From contig JAITYX010000053.1 of the NCBI GenBank assembly GCA_021018815.1, forward strand, positions 1,674,001-1,738,000: a stretch of DNA of 64,000 nt. Reading direction: 5' to 3'. How positions within the stretch are numbered: position 1 is the first letter of the stretch; the number at the start of each line of letters is the position of its first letter. The notes beneath the pieces were generated by a model. The model saw only the letters and a list, made by a program, of their open reading frames with translations. It searched no databases and had not been told where the DNA came from. Positions 45,644 through 58,202 of this stretch are shown here, in pieces. Origin of the DNA: Talinum fruticosum. Taxonomy: Eukaryota; Streptophyta; Magnoliopsida; Caryophyllales; Talinaceae. Position numbers and translations under genes: made by a program.

Positions 45644-47465
45644 ATGCTTAGGAGGAATCATAGAGGTGAAGAATTAGCACCTCTTGATCCCGAAATTGAA
45701 GCAAGCTGTCGGGCACATAAGTGGTGCAGCTCGTAGGCGAAGAAAGAAGCAAAATATGGCTAGAAATCCACCCCGAGCTCATGCCCTTCAATGCTTCTCG
45801 GCTCCTACCATGGGTACGGGAGGCTAAGCTATTGTGTTGCCCGATCAACCGGAGGCAACCAACTTTGATTTCAAGCCCGGTTTCATAAACCTCATTTAGC
45901 GAGAATCGGTTTAGAGGGTCATTTGCGGAGAACCCCATCAAGCACATCAACTCATTTCTTAAGCGGTGTGGCATGATCAAGATGGCGGGAGTAAATGACG
46001 AGTACATCGGATTGAAGTTCTTTCCTTTTTCCCTCACCGATAAGGCAAAGAATTGGCTCGAAAATTGTGCTCCCAACTCTTTCCGCACCAAGGCATCCAA
46101 GTTGAGGCTTGACATCATTTAGTTCAAGCAACATCCCGAGGAGTCTCTGTTTGAACCATGGGAAAGATTCAAAGGGATGCGGCGAGAGTGCCCTTATCAT
46201 GGTATTCAGCCATGGATACTCATTCAATTTTTTATGAGGGCTTTCGATTCGGTGCGTTTATCTATGGACAACGCTCGGGGGCACCTTTATTAAGAAGACA
46301 ACAGAGCAAGTTGATGCTCTGTTCGAGGAGATGGCTTCCAATGCCTACAATTGGGGCGTTGGAAGAAATGATCGAGAGCGTGTAAAGCATAACACCGATG
46401 CGGTGGCTCTTTTGGCCAACAAGGTGGAAGCTCTCACGTTGCAAATGGAGAAATTTGTGGCAAACCCTTCAGTTGGCACTTCCTCTTCTTCCACCGCTCA
46501 AGAGATGGGATATTCTTGTGAAGCATGTGGAGGCCCTCATCCCCATTTGGAGTGTCATCCTAGGCTCTCTACATTCAAGCAAGCTAATGTTATCCAAAAC
46601 TTCCCTCCTAAGCCACCACCACAGACTAAACCCTACTCTCAAACCTATAACCCCGGTTGGAAAAATCATCCCAATTTCTCTTACCGAAACAACAACCCTT
46701 ATCCTAACCAAAATCCATCTCAACCACCCGGTTTCCATCCACCATCACAAAACCGACCTCCCATTCCATACAATCCTCCTCTACCACCTCCATAGAAATT
46801 TAACCTTGAAACTCTCATGGAAGGTTTCATCCAATCCCAAACAAAGACCAATGAGCAATTGTTTACTCATCAAAAGATGCTAGAGACCCAAATTGCACAA
46901 ATTGCTCAACAGGTCAACCACCTTACCCAATCCCAAGGGAAGTTGCCAGCATAACTCGAACCTAATCCTAAGGCGCACATCAATGCCATAATCTTGAGGA
47001 GCGGGAAGGAGTTAGAGGGCCCTAAGGTGAATGAGAAAGGGATGGAGAAGATGAGTGAGGATATGACTGATGTTGAGAAGGAGAATGCTATTGAGAGTGA
47101 TGGTCTTACAAATGAGGTTGCTAAGGAGAGTGAGAGTGAGCCATCTTTGAATCGGTGTTCATCCATGCCACCATCTAAGCCTTACAAGCCTCCCATCCTA
47201 TTTCCACAACAGCTTGTGAAGGCTAAGGAGGAGAAGAAATTTTCTAGGTTCATGGAGATGTTGAAGAAGTTGTATATCAACATCCCTTTTTCGAAAGCTA
47301 TCACCAATATGCCTTCTTATGCCAAGTTTCTTAAGGAGATGCTTTCCAACAAAGGGAAATTGTTAGAGCATGCCACCATATCTCTCACAGAGGAGTGTAG
47401 TGCCATCATTCAAAATAAACCGCCCTCAAAGCTTTCCGATCTAGGTAGTTTTTCCATACCATGTT
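45644..47465 (+). pseudogene. Athila gag, few lesions
   Basis: Capsid-forming polyprotein. The ATG at 45644 gives RNHRGEELAPLDPEIEASCR, the usual Athila N-terminus. The retrotransposon-gag core follows in another frame: NPIKHINSFLKRCGMIKMAG, then IGLKFFPFSLTDKAKNWLE (45922-46060), and PWERFKGMRRECPYHGI near 46155. From 46331 a long open frame reads SNAYNWGVGRND, then CEACGGPHPHLECH, the Athila-type CxxC-H-C finger, followed by a Pro/Asn-rich stretch. From 46994 comes a Glu-rich segment and then KFSRFMEMLKKLYINIPFSK, typical of Athila gag just before protease. One frameshift near 47458 separates it from protease. Confidence 0.85.
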
Positions 47466-47468
47466 ACT

Positions 47469-48065
47469 GTGGGAGATATAGCAATTAGTAGGGCCTTATG
47501 TGATCTTGGAGCAAGTGTTAGCCTTATGCCCTACTCTATTTACAAGTGGCTTCAAATGGGAGAGTTAAAGCCAACCACCATCTCTCATCGGTTAGCGGAT
47601 CAATCCGTCAAGTTCCCCATTGGAATTCTAGAAGATGTGCCACTCCAAGTCGGGAAATTCTTTATCCCATGTGATTTTGTGGTAATGAAAATGGCTAAGG
47701 ATGCACAAATTCCTATCATTTTGGGAAGGCCTTTCCTTGCCACGGCTGGGGCCATGACAGATGTGAAGAATGGCAAGCTATCACTACATGTTGGAGAAGA
47801 GAAGGTGGAGTTTAATCTTACCAAGTCCATGTCCACCCCAACTCTTGAAGACACATGCTATAGGGTGGATGTGTTGGAGCCAATTTTTCATAATGAGTGG
47901 CTACCACGTGGGTTTGTGAGGGACACTTTAGAGAAATGCTTGATTGGTGATGGCTCTAAGAGCCAATCTAAGGAGGCAACAATAAGGCTCAAGGCTCAAG
48001 CATTACATCCAAGGAGAGCCTATTCCGAGGACAGGTTTCAAGCACTTTCCTCCCCAATTCGATAG
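47469..48065 (+). CDS. Athila aspartic protease domain (open frame of 198 codons)
   Basis: Protease that cleaves the polyprotein. The frame is open for 198 codons. GDIAISRALCDLGASVSLMP near 47470-47530 carries the active-site aspartate in the Athila form D-L-G-A instead of D-S/T-G, then PIILGRPFLATAGAMTDV near 47720 is the second conserved block (ILGRPF), followed by KLSLHVGEEKVEFNL. The domain looks chemically intact, but the gag frame before it is shifted and the normal RT after it is missing. The ATG at 47469 is simply the first Met after the frameshift; in the intact polyprotein it would be internal. Confidence 0.85.
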   Translation: MGDIAISRALCDLGASVSLMPYSIYKWLQMGELKPTTISHRLADQSVKFPIGILEDVPLQVGKFFIPCDFVVMKMAKDAQIPIILGRPFLATAGAMTDVKNGKLSLHVGEEKVEFNLTKSMSTPTLEDTCYRVDVLEPIFHNEWLPRGFVRDTLEKCLIGDGSKSQSKEATIRLKAQALHPRRAYSEDRFQALSSPIR

Positions 48066-50866
48066 CTAAAAGTTTTGGTCAAGCTCGGGACCTTACAAAG
48101 TTTTCTAGCTTTCTAGCTGAGGTTATTTTTATTTAGAAAAAAAGAAAAAAAAGGAGATGATGAAAAGTTTGTGTGATGTATTATTAAGGGGTGAGAGTGA
48201 AAAAAATATGAGTGAAAAGAAAAAGAAATGCGAGAAAAAAAGAGTGCAATAAAATGTTTGAGGAATAAGGAATCAAGTAGGGTTGATGAGAGTGTGTTTG
48301 AGAGAGTTTATTGGATTAATTTGAGGTATTTTGATGCTTAATTGGCTGAGTGTTGCGAGGTTAAAGAAGTCCATTAAGCTCAAAGTTGGTGAAAAATGTC
48401 ACAAAACCGCAGCAGCGAGGTCGGCACGACCTTTGCTTAAATTTCAACCTATTTGTCACCAAGGTCGTCAACTAGCATGGGTAATGCACGGTCTCAGCAC
48501 AACCGAGTGCCAAGGTCAGCACTTAGCGTGTTGTTCCCTGGCGTCACCTGTGCTAACATTACAGCATAAATTTTTCAAAAATGTCGTGGGCTGGCATAGG
48601 TTTAGCACGGTTACAACACCTGGTTGTGCGACGCATCTGTCCAGATTCAAATTCGCGATTCTCTCTCCTCCTTCCATTATTTCAATTTCTTCTTCCCACA
48701 AACCCTAAGCACCATCGTGCGCCACCTTTCTCCACGTCGTGCTTCCCATCAAACTTGCTCGTATTCTCTTCCATTATATCAATTCTACCTTCAATCATTA
48801 TCTCCCACTCGATTTCATCACTAACCATCCCCATTTCACCCATCTTCACCCACCAATTTTCAGATTTTCTCTCTCCTTAAGTTCATCCTCCATTGTTGCA
48901 TTTTTGGAGCTTGAGGTGAGAGAAACCTTGCCTTTGAAGTTGTTGAAGACTTTGGGAAGTCCGATTTCACCATTTTTGCCCAATTTTATTTGGCCATGGT
49001 TCCATCAAAGAGAGCTAGAACTCAACCCAGGGTCCGAGTGATCCCATTGTAAGTTTCCCCTTCCCTCCTTTACTCCTTTCAATTTTTGCATTTCATTGAG
49101 GACAATGAAAGTCCTAAGGATGGGGGTTAGCTTAGATGATGGTTATAATGTTTTGATGGGTGACTTAGGTATATATTAGTTTAGGTTGTACATATTGATC
49201 ATAATTTTCATATAGGTTTGCATTTAGGCACTACATTAGTTAGACTTTTATCTTTTTATTCTTGTTAGGTTCTTGTATTCTAGTGTATTTAGGTTAGTTT
49301 CTTTTTGGCAATTGCATAAATTTGCATGCATAAGCAGAAATTGGAGGAAAAAGGGATCAATTTTTAGCAGTTGAGGTAATCATTCTTCCCTTCTACTTTT
49401 ATTTTCGCTTGTAACGGTAGCCTTAGAAAAAAATAAAAAATTTGTTTTAGTTGTGAAAACCCTCATGTGATGAACATTTGGAGGGTGTGTACTTAAATTA
49501 TCATGGAAAGTATGTACTTTAGGATCTTTGGTTTGATTTGGATGATGAAAGAGACTTGGTTGCTAAATTGATTGAGATTGATTTTCTTGTTTGTGATTCA
49601 TCTAGTCTTGAACGATCGTTGTGCATAATGGTGAAATTCTTCTGTTTGGTACATCAAATGAACTAGTTGTTGTGATTGTGGTAGGGATAACCTGCGAGAC
49701 TCTTTGGTGCCTTAACGACTACCATTTTTTATAGTCTCATTTCTCATGAGTGTTACTTTCTTATGCTTGCAACTCTAGAACTTGCCATCTTTCTCTTCAA
49801 AATGACATTTGACACATGCATGTTGACCAAGTGGATAGATGCATTCATTTTGATAAACCACATGAGCTAAATAGCCACCCGAATGTTATGTATCTTTTGT
49901 TTCAAACCCTTCAAGCCTTCCCCTTCCCCTGCACTAACCTTGCTCAATATACCTTTGGCCTTTTTCATTCTTTCCCATCCTTAAGCCTTGGTCTAGTGGA
50001 GCATTTCTATTGATTGGGAACTTGTTGGGTGTTACCATGTTTTGGTGGTGATTGGTTTATTGGTTAATTGAAAGAATTGTGAGTGGAGGTGGATTTTAAT
50101 TTTAACCATTCATGCTTGCCTTGCTTAGTTTGCTTGTTAAGTTTTAAAAAAAAAGAGAAAAAGAAAATCAGAAAAAGAAGAGTTAAAAAGGAATAAAGTG
50201 TTGTAAGCATGATTGGCGCTTTGTATTGAGAAATCTCCACTCCTTTGTTACTTGAAAGTCCGGTGTGATGTGGTATTATGTTTTTGATATTTGGAGGTGT
50301 GATCGTTGTTGTAGTTGAAAGTGTTGTGCTCCATAGCTCTGGCTATTAAGTTCCACATTCCTAAATGTTTACCCTCCTTTCCCTTAGACCAAGCCTCATT
50401 ACAACCCTCTTTGAAGTCCTCTTGATTGGAAAACTTGCATGGTTTGTCCCTAGCGGTGTAGAATTGAGATTTTTGGCAAGCTTATGGTAGTTTGCAGGTT
50501 TTGAGAGAGTTTTTGAGCGAACCATAGTTACTTTTATCAAACACATGAGAGGAGTGCTCCACATACCCTAAAGTGAGGTACTACCAATCCCAACTAGTTC
50601 GCCAAGCATTTGTATAGAACTTGATTGCATTTGGGTTGAGATAGATTGGTTGTGTTGCTACTAGACTTTACAATCTTGATTTGAGCTGCAATTCTTGTTT
50701 CAATTTGATTCTCGCTCTTGCCAAGGATTCTTTTGTATATACATGTTTTGGTTGTCTAGCGTGCCCCTGCACCTGAGGAGGGCATCTTCGGTTTTCTTCC
50801 TCCCCGTTTCTTTAGCACTTTATGATAGTCTTGCTTGGGGACAAGCAAGGAGTAAGCATCGAGGGT
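48066..50866 (+). other. Athila 3' internal region, mostly noncoding
   Basis: Here pol should lie but does not. At 48410-48640 is a block of GGCAC/GTGCT dyads like that in the LTR. At about 48990 is MVPSKRARTQPRVRVIPL, possibly the start of the deleted ORF3. From 49080 the region is noncoding. The purine-rich end 'gcatcgaggg' (about 50857-50866) is the likely polypurine tract. Confidence 0.6.
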
Positions 50867-52167
50867 TGATAAACCGGAATTTTACATTCTTTTACGTTCT
50901 CTTATTGGCTAATTTCGACACTTCAAAGGCCTTCTCACCTAAATTCTTATTTGATTTCGCTTACTTTCTTCATTTGTGATTAAAGTGTGCGAATTTCTAT
51001 GTTTTCAGTTAATCCCGCCTTTTATGATGAAGAATACATCTTTAAAAGTGCTAAGGAAAAGAGCGGGAGGCTATGGAAGGTCGGAGAGTCAAGAAAAGAT
51101 CAAGCCAAGTCAGCACTAAGCGGTAGCACTGGCTGTGCTGAAGTTGAAGAGGTCAACATAGGCAATGCCAAAGTCAGCACAGAGCCATGCTAGGAATTCG
51201 CAAATTAATTGAAGACACCGTAAGCTAGCATGTTTGACAACACGGGTTGTGCCAATTGAGCACTGCCCGTACCGGTTCAAGCTCTGCCGGTGCCCATCGG
51301 CGATTTCATTTTTCCGCCTCTTTTATTCCGAAGCTGTTATTTTACGTATCGGACTTTTATTATGCGTTTCTAAGCTAGTTTTCTCTCTACTTGTAAGCAC
51401 TTATTTCCATTGTTAAGAGATCAAAGCTTGGAGTTATTTTCAATTAATTGCAATCTAATTCAAGTTTATGGTATTATTATTCTTCTCTCTACTTTTATCT
51501 TTCATTCTTTATTTTGGTGCTCATTTCTCAATTTGCTGTCATATGCCATGAATATGTGTGGCTAAATTTCCAACATAGGTTGGGGATTTGCCACCAATAT
51601 GTTAATTTAATTGCAATCTATGCTTTATTGCTACTTTGTAATTGTTTGATGAATTTCCAACTTGTTGATACTTATTGATTTCTTGTGAGGTTCGAGAGAA
51701 TCCTACCTTTATTTTTATTAGGAATTAAGTAGACTTCGAGAGAAGAGGCTTAGTTCTACTTTACTTGTTGGATGATTATAACTTAGATATGAGAATAATT
51801 TAGGTTGTTATTAAGGGAAGAATCGATAATCCTGTAATTCTTTGGTTTTGATTATGTGAGAACAAAAATTAATTCGATTGAGTTAGCTTAATAACCTTCG
51901 AGAGAAGGCTTAGGTGGTTCAAACTGCTTCGATTCCCTAGTTCATCGCAATTGTAAATAGTGTAGAAGCATGTAATTGAGATTGTTGACATGTTAGCATG
52001 GTAAATCCCTGCCTAAGGTTTTCTTTATCTGATTTTACTTTATTCTTTAAGTGCTTACGTTACCAACCAATTTGAACTATTTCCTTACTTAGTTCAAAAG
52101 GACATTAGCCTTAGACTTGTGTGAGACCTAGGTCAATGAGACCGACAACCGTACTCTCTATAGTACA
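50867..52167 (+). repeat. Athila 3' LTR
   Basis: 1301 bp, TGATAAACCGG to TAGTACA. Nearly co-linear with the 5' LTR, with small indels. Confidence 0.9.
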
Positions 52168-54530
52168 GAACAACACCACCCACAATGCTCTCTATAAAGC
52201 CTTTTCCCTATACTCCGAATGGGCAATTTCTCGAGAGAAGGAGACAACTTCCCTCGGTATGGTTTTCCTGAGCCCTATTACATCAAGGAAAAGGGTATCT
52301 TAGTACCTGGTTTGGAGATCTTTAATGATTGCTATATTCTAGAAAAAGAGGCACCTTACCTCCTTAAAGAAGGACAGTCCACATCGGAATGTGCCAATCT
52401 CGTCGGAAACAATCTTTTCGGTCATCTACTTGGTCAAGAGGGTAATCTATGTCACATCCACAGTTCAATCCGTCCAGGTTCATCCCCGATGTTGATATAG
52501 AAGGGTCCCGAGCATGTCACTTGGATTGAAGCCGAGGAGGGCCAAGAATTTGCTATCGGCCTAGCTTGCACGATACATGTAGTGGCACCTACGAATCCTA
52601 TTAAGTACATACTTGAGCAACCGACTATCAACGGTAATATAGTGCAATGGACTCGTCATGCTATCCGAATTCAAACTCAAGTTCGTCCCTCAAAAGCGAT
52701 CAAAGGAAGGATAGTGTCGGAATTCTTAGCTGATCTGTTTATGCCCGAATTGAATACCTTGACTTCCCGGACGAGGATATTTTGCAAATAGAGGTGGACG
52801 TTTGGTCAATGTACTTTGATGGCACTTATAATCAAAAGGGCTTTGGAGTATGAATCCTTTTAGTCTCGCCGGAGGGAGCACACACTCCCATTTCGAGTCA
52901 AACTAGACTTCGAGGTCACTAATAACGTCTGTAGAGTACGAGGCTTGCATCACAAGACTTAAAACTACAACAGAGATAAGATTCAAGAATATCGGGGTTT
53001 TTGTTGACTCCAATTTGATCATCGGCTAGATTTCGCAAAGGTAGAAGGTACGTAGTGAAGCTTTGGCACCCTACCAAGCATATTTGACGGAATTATCCAA
53101 ACACTTTAAGAGCATCTCCTTCAGTTATCTTCCTAGGATGATAATCAATTTGTGGATGCGTTAGCTAAGTTAGCATCCATGATCAATATCCTCGCCGGCA
53201 TTCACTCAATGCCCGTTCACATTAAGCGACTGGAGTTAGCCAGCACACGTCCGTACCTTAAAAGTGTCTAATATTGACCATACCAGTTGGTATCATGATA
53301 CTTATTAGTATTTGGATAGGCAAGAGTATCCCTTGCACTCCACACCAAGAGCTCAACGAGCCATTAGGATGTTGGCCGCCCAGTTCTTCATTAATTAGGG
53401 GCAATTGTTCAAGAAAACTAATTCGGAATGAACTTACTTTGTGTCAATCAACATGAAGCAAAGTGCATCATAAAGGAGATTTATGGTGGGGAGTGTGGAC
53501 CTCATATGAACGGGAGGATGTTGGTCTAGAAGGTTCGGAGGCTTAGTTATTACTGGTCTACCATGGCATCGGACTGTCATGACTTTGTTAGAAGATGCCA
53601 TAAATGTCGGTGTATGCAAATCTAGAACACCAACCACCATCATTTCTTACAACGTTATCTTCACCCTGGCCATTTTCAGTTTGGGGAATAGACATTATTG
53701 GCAAGGTGACTCCTAAAGGGACATGTGGTCACGAATTTGTGTTAGTAGCAATCGACTACTTCACCAAATGGGTAGAGGCAGCTTCCTATGCAACTTTGAT
53801 GTCAAAATAGGTAGCCAAATTCATTACCCGGAATATTATTTGTTGTTACGGGGTGCCCTACGAGTTAATAAGTGATCATGGTAACCATTTTAAGAAGGAA
53901 GTAGCGAATTTGTTGGATAAGTATAAAATCTAGCATCACAAATCTTCCCCATATCACCCTTAGACTAACGGAGTAGTTGAAGCCAATAACAAGAATATTC
54001 GGAAGATAGTGGAGAAAATGGCGGTGACCTATAAGGATTGACCCGATAAATTACTTTCGCTTTGTGGGGTTATAGAAGTTCTATTAGAACCTCTATAGGA
54101 GCAACGCCTTATTCTCTAGTCTATGGCATGGAGACAATCCTTCCAATTGAGATTGTCATTCCTTCGTTAAGGATAATTATTAAAAGCCAAATTCTAGAAG
54201 TAGAATGTGCCAAGGAACGTTATGAGGAGTTAGTATTATTGGATGAATGTCTTACATAATGTCCAAATATTCCAAGCTCGTATATCCAGGGCATTTAATA
54301 AGAAGGTTAAGCCTTGAAATTTGCAAATTGGGGATTTGGTCCTTAAGGAGATAAGAGCACCAATTGAGGACCTGCGAGGAAAGTTTAAGCCCAACAGGTT
54401 AAGGTCTGTTCATACTTAGTCAAATTTTACCCGACGAAGCGGTCAAATTAACCGATTTAGATGGAGAAGAGATTTTCCAAGTACACCAACTTAGATTAGT
54501 TAAAGAAGTATTATGCTTAGCATTCCCCTA
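52168..54530 (+). pseudogene. Tat-like pol 3' part: RNase H and integrase, no RT seen
   Basis: Continuation of the Tat polyprotein after the Athila insertion. 52210-52560 is open but unassigned (FSREGDNFPRYGFPEPYYI). The RT-RNase H connection follows (PIKYILEQPTINGNIVQWTR), then KAIKGRIVSEFLADLF near 52690. RNase H begins VWSMYFDGTYNQKGFGV near 52800 and includes VEYEACITRLK. Integrase has the zinc-binding end CGPHMNGRML near 53500 and YYWSTMASDCHDFVRRCHKC, then the core words WGIDIIGKVTPKG near 53685 and NGVVEANNKNIRKIVEKMA near 53960, then SIGATPYSLVYGMETILPIE near 54090. The last residues, QVHQLRLVKEV, end near 54525. Multiple stops and shifts. No RT catalytic block (YxDD) was found anywhere in this element. 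Confidence 0.85.
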
Positions 54531-54938
54531 GGTAGTAGGCCGAGCCCAGCCTAACCAGGCTAGCCCAAGGCGGCGCCGGCCACCACCCAAACAACGGTGG
54601 GCTAGCTAGGCGCAGTTTTCCCTCTTTGGTTTTCCTTAGATAATCTGGCTCATTTGTTTTAGTGGATGGCCCAATTAAGCCATCCATCAATATCTTTTAT
54701 TTATGGGCGGTCCAATTAGGTGGTCCAATTTATCCTTTTTTTTTACCTCAAAGTGAGTGATAAAATATGAAAGTATAGCATAATACTTACTTTTATAAAG
54801 GGTAAGCCTACTACTTACCAAAATACATTGCTAATAAAAGGAAAATAATTGCAAGTATACTACTTGTAACACTATTTAAAGAGGCAAAACTAATTCTCCC
54901 TTTCTTTTATTCTATCCTAACTCCTAAGAGTCTAAGCC
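54531..54938. other. Spacer between pol and antisense gene 2
   Basis: The sense and antisense coding regions converge here. It contains the GC-rich dyad GGCGGCGCCGGCC near 54570 and 'gggtaagcctactacttacc' near 54800, a hairpin-like phrase shared with the other Tat copy near 15975. Confidence 0.6.
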
Positions 54939-57900
54939 CTAGTCTATTTTGACTTTCTTTCTCTTAGGATCGCTAGACTTAGCTTCTTCATCTCGGGTGA
55001 GCTCCTTCAGTTCTTGAATTCGGCGGGCCTTTCCTTTTTCAAGTTCTTTGTCTTCGGTTTCTTTTCAGCGGGTGCGTGCAACCATTAGAGGGTTTATTTC
55101 GCGAATGTGCGGAGGGGCAGCAGCGAGGACAGCTTCTTCAAGATCCATCTCTCTACATCTCGGGGCTTTTCGTCGTTCGGGATCGACTTCTATTATCCAG
55201 TCTAGATAATAGGGAGAGACAAGGATGTTAGGTTTGCCTTAAGGTGCCACCGCGTCCGTAGGAGTCATCAACTTCGGCAGACCTCTCCGATGATTCGACC
55301 CAAGACTTAGTTCGCCTAAAACTACCATGCCCTTTGAACAAGTCAAAGGTAGCAGGTCGGATGCAATCCAATAGCGGTATGAAGGTTTGCTCGGGGAGAG
55401 TCCGAGTCACCCTAGAGGGGGTGAATAGGGTGATAGAGAATTCTTTGCGGAAACACACTCTTTTTCGCGAGAATAGAGAGGAAGACAGATTCCGAGTCTA
55501 TCAACGAGGTCGGAAAATATTGAACTCGGAATGCGATTAACCGGAAAGAACAAGAGCGAGTAAAGATGTCCGAGTCTAGAATGAACTCGGAAAGATAACA
55601 CTTAGTTTTTACGTGGAAACCCTCCTGGAGCAGAAAACCACGGACCGTGTCAATCCGGACACGAAGTCAAATTCACTATTTTGAGTCCACAAAATACCGT
55701 GAGCCGACTAAATCCGAGTTGCTCCCTTAGACAACTCTATACAAGTTTTCCTAGACTCGGAAATTCCCTTATCCGATCTAGTACTTCCTAGCTGAGATAA
55801 CCCTTACGAGTTAGGGACAACTAAGCTGAGTTAACCCTTACAACTTAGTCAAGGGACCTTACAAAGAATGAAAGAAAGAGTTTGTAATCGAGTACAAGAC
55901 CTTACAACTCGAAAGTAATGAGTTACAGAGTGAGAGTTGTAAGTAGAAGATTGAAAGTAAATACAATGACTTTTCTCAAGTATGTGTATTAACAATAGAT
56001 TCGGCAATCTTCAAGTCTTGTGAGAGGGCTTCTATTTATAGATGACCGGGCGAGTAGCCGTTATCTTCATCTGCTGACCGAGAGTCCTCTGTGACCGTTG
56101 ATAGAAGCTTTCGAGTCACTCGGAAAGTATCCATTGTAATATGAACGTTAGACAACGGTTTAACTCTCTTGGAAGTCCCAAAACCATTAGCGGTGTCTTG
56201 AAAGATAAGGTAGAAACCACCGTTAAGCTTGGCGTTCCAGTTTTCCAGATTTGGAAACAGACGGCGCCGACACAATCCACTGGGACTGAGCAGAGAAGGT
56301 GAAAAGCCATGTCTGCTTGGTGATTAGACGTTACGAGCCGGTTACTTTTGTAGTTTGAAAAATGTATCCTCGATTGAATAACCTACAAAAGTAAATCAAT
56401 TTTGGTTCTCAAAGTATAAAATACTTTGGCCCAAGATTAGACACGAGATAATAAAATAATTACGATAAATAAACCAACCGATTATCTCGAGTCGAAATGG
56501 AATGGAATTTTCGAGTCTAATATCCATGATACTTAGAATTCCATCCGACTTAGTCTAAGCGAAGAATCAAGTTCAATAAAGAATATCGGAGAGGATTAAC
56601 TTGATATAGACTAAGTAAGAACCAAGCTAAGAATACTTGACTGAAACAAGATAGGACTTATATCCACAAGTCGGATTCCGAGTGAGAAAAGACGAAATAT
56701 CGATATATACAAACTGCGATTATTCCGAGTGAAGATGGACTCGGAACAAAGAACCGGTTTTACGAGTAGCTTGCAGATAATCAATAAATATACTAAGTAA
56801 GAACTGCGTCACTTAGAGAAGATACGATTTTACTCACATAAGTTTCGAGACACGAGAGAATGCCTTGGAATCAAAACTCTGTATGTATGAAATTGTTATA
56901 CCCGATTCCTTCTATGTAACGCGAAGAGTATTGAGCGAGTGTCCGAGTCTTCACGGTATTACTTGCTCTCTACCCATTTATCGCAACACTCGGCTATGGA
57001 AGTAATACGAGCTCTCTTCTAGGCCCGAGTAGACGTATGAACGGGTGTCTGTGCGAGTATGTGTTTTAAAATGAAATACTTTCCGAGTGTTTAACTTACC
57101 ATAGAAGATCATTATTGTGATTTTTAAGGTATTCCTTCTATCGAGAAGTCGGGTAATGAGCCACCGTCATTTTTCGTGTTCGCTGGCAGAAGTAAGTCGA
57201 TAGGTATGTATCCAACTTTGGAGGAGCATCAATAAGATTTAGATGTTCTATTAACCAGATCTGCACATCACGGATGCAAAATCAAATATTAGTGTTTTGC
57301 ACGGTCAAAGTCTAATTTTTTAGGCCCAACAAGACCAAAATCGAAATAATAATAAATAGCGACGAAAGGCAGAAACAAAAGTTAAGATTTTTAGGCATAA
57401 AACCGGCCTCGCCGGCGCCGGACCATTGCCTTATGGCCGGCGCCGCTTGACCGATTCATGGTAGTTTGCTTCCATTTGACATTTCGTGCTTATCTGCAAT
57501 AACAAGGGGCTTCCACAGAAATTCTACTCAACATTAGCCTTAACTCGGTCTAAGCTAATAATTGTTTCAGCTACTATTAGTGGAGTTATAGAGCATTAAC
57601 CCTCTAACTGTTCCACGAGGCTTAGTAGAGCCGTTGGTGCCAAATATTCATGGCCTCCTACTAGCAGGAACCTACCTATCATGTAAGTGATAATGGCTCG
57701 CCGTCTCGAGGTGATAATAGATTCGGCATAGGCATATAGGTTTTGGTAATGCTTCATCGGGTTAATTAAACTCACACGGTCCCCGATAAGAATCCACCCT
57801 AGATTCTTATTGCTCGGTTTTAGTAGTTAGTTGTACTTTTCATAAAGGTTTTTGAGGATTTGGGTATAACTGGTTTTGTTCGTGTGAAATTGCCTAGTAT

Positions 57901-58119
57901 GGCATTAAACTCTTTAGGTAGGGGCATAGTTCCTTATCCTCGAACATAAAAACATGGTAGTGAGGATCCCAATAGGCCACAACAGCTCTTAGGAAAGGCC
58001 AATAGATCTTCACCTGGTGAATACTTGAATAGGACATTCAGTCCATAATAGGTTAACCCGGACCTATCCATGTTACTCATCGCATGCATCCACCGGGTTA
58101 ACTCAGTCATGTAGTTCAT
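54939..58119 (-). pseudogene. Antisense gene 2 of the Tat-like element, split by a copia solo LTR
   Basis: Minus-strand gene starting at ATG 58119 (MNYMTELTRWMHAMSN), with homologous start MNFIVEL at 15170 in the other copy. The 5' part continues YYGLNVLFKYSPGEDLLAF, then KEFNAILGNFTRTKP. The middle, near 57720-57540, has IITYMIGRFLLVGG, ALLSLVEQLEG and LIVAETIISLDRVK, resembling DUF7745-like plant proteins (tentative). A GC-palindrome-rich, noncoding stretch near 57480-57300 may be an intron. The solo LTR 55380-56953 interrupts the gene. The 3' part reads LEEAVLAAAPPHIREI, KARRIQELKELTRDEEAK and the Lys-rich end DPKRKKVKID with TAG at 54939-54941. Several stops; function unknown. Confidence 0.6.
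55380..56953 (-). mobile_element. Copia solo LTR (minus strand) with intact target duplication
   Basis: 1574 bp. The + strand edges are TGAAGGTTTGCTC and GTCCGAGTCTTCA; flanks CGGTA at 55375-55379 and 56954-56958 are identical. Same family as the copia element at 22211-31449 and the nested pair at 39856-42878. Confidence 0.93.
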
Positions 58120-58202
58120 GATTAAATTTTTCGGAAGAAAGAAATATGGTGTAGTTTAGTGTAGGCTTTGATGTTGGTATTTCTTTTGTGACGCACATCA
58201 AT

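Larger units (their letters stand above)
44241..52167 (+). mobile_element. Athila-like Ty3/gypsy element with gag and protease only
   Basis: 5' LTR 44241-45576 and 3' LTR 50867-52167 share TGATAAACCGG and CTATAGTACA ends and are very similar. Between them are gag, protease, and the noncoding 3' part with the Athila signatures 'cattgaggacaatg' (49095) and 'ggggacaagcaagga' (50838). Reverse transcriptase, RNase H, integrase and most of ORF3 are absent, so the element is an internal-deletion derivative. The Athila primer site TGGCGCC is not present after the 5' LTR. The flanks GCACT and GAACA do not match, so the target duplication is not confirmed. It sits between the protease and RNase H parts of the Tat-like element. 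Confidence 0.85.

Noticed and set aside
45648..46118. 156-codon minus-strand frame
   Set aside because: Antisense shadow of Athila gag; unlike the Tat antisense genes it has no second copy, promoter or domain to support it.
46398..46883. 161-codon frame overlapping Athila gag
   Set aside because: Shadow frame; the gag frame has the recognisable CxxC-H-C finger and Pro/Asn-rich stretch.
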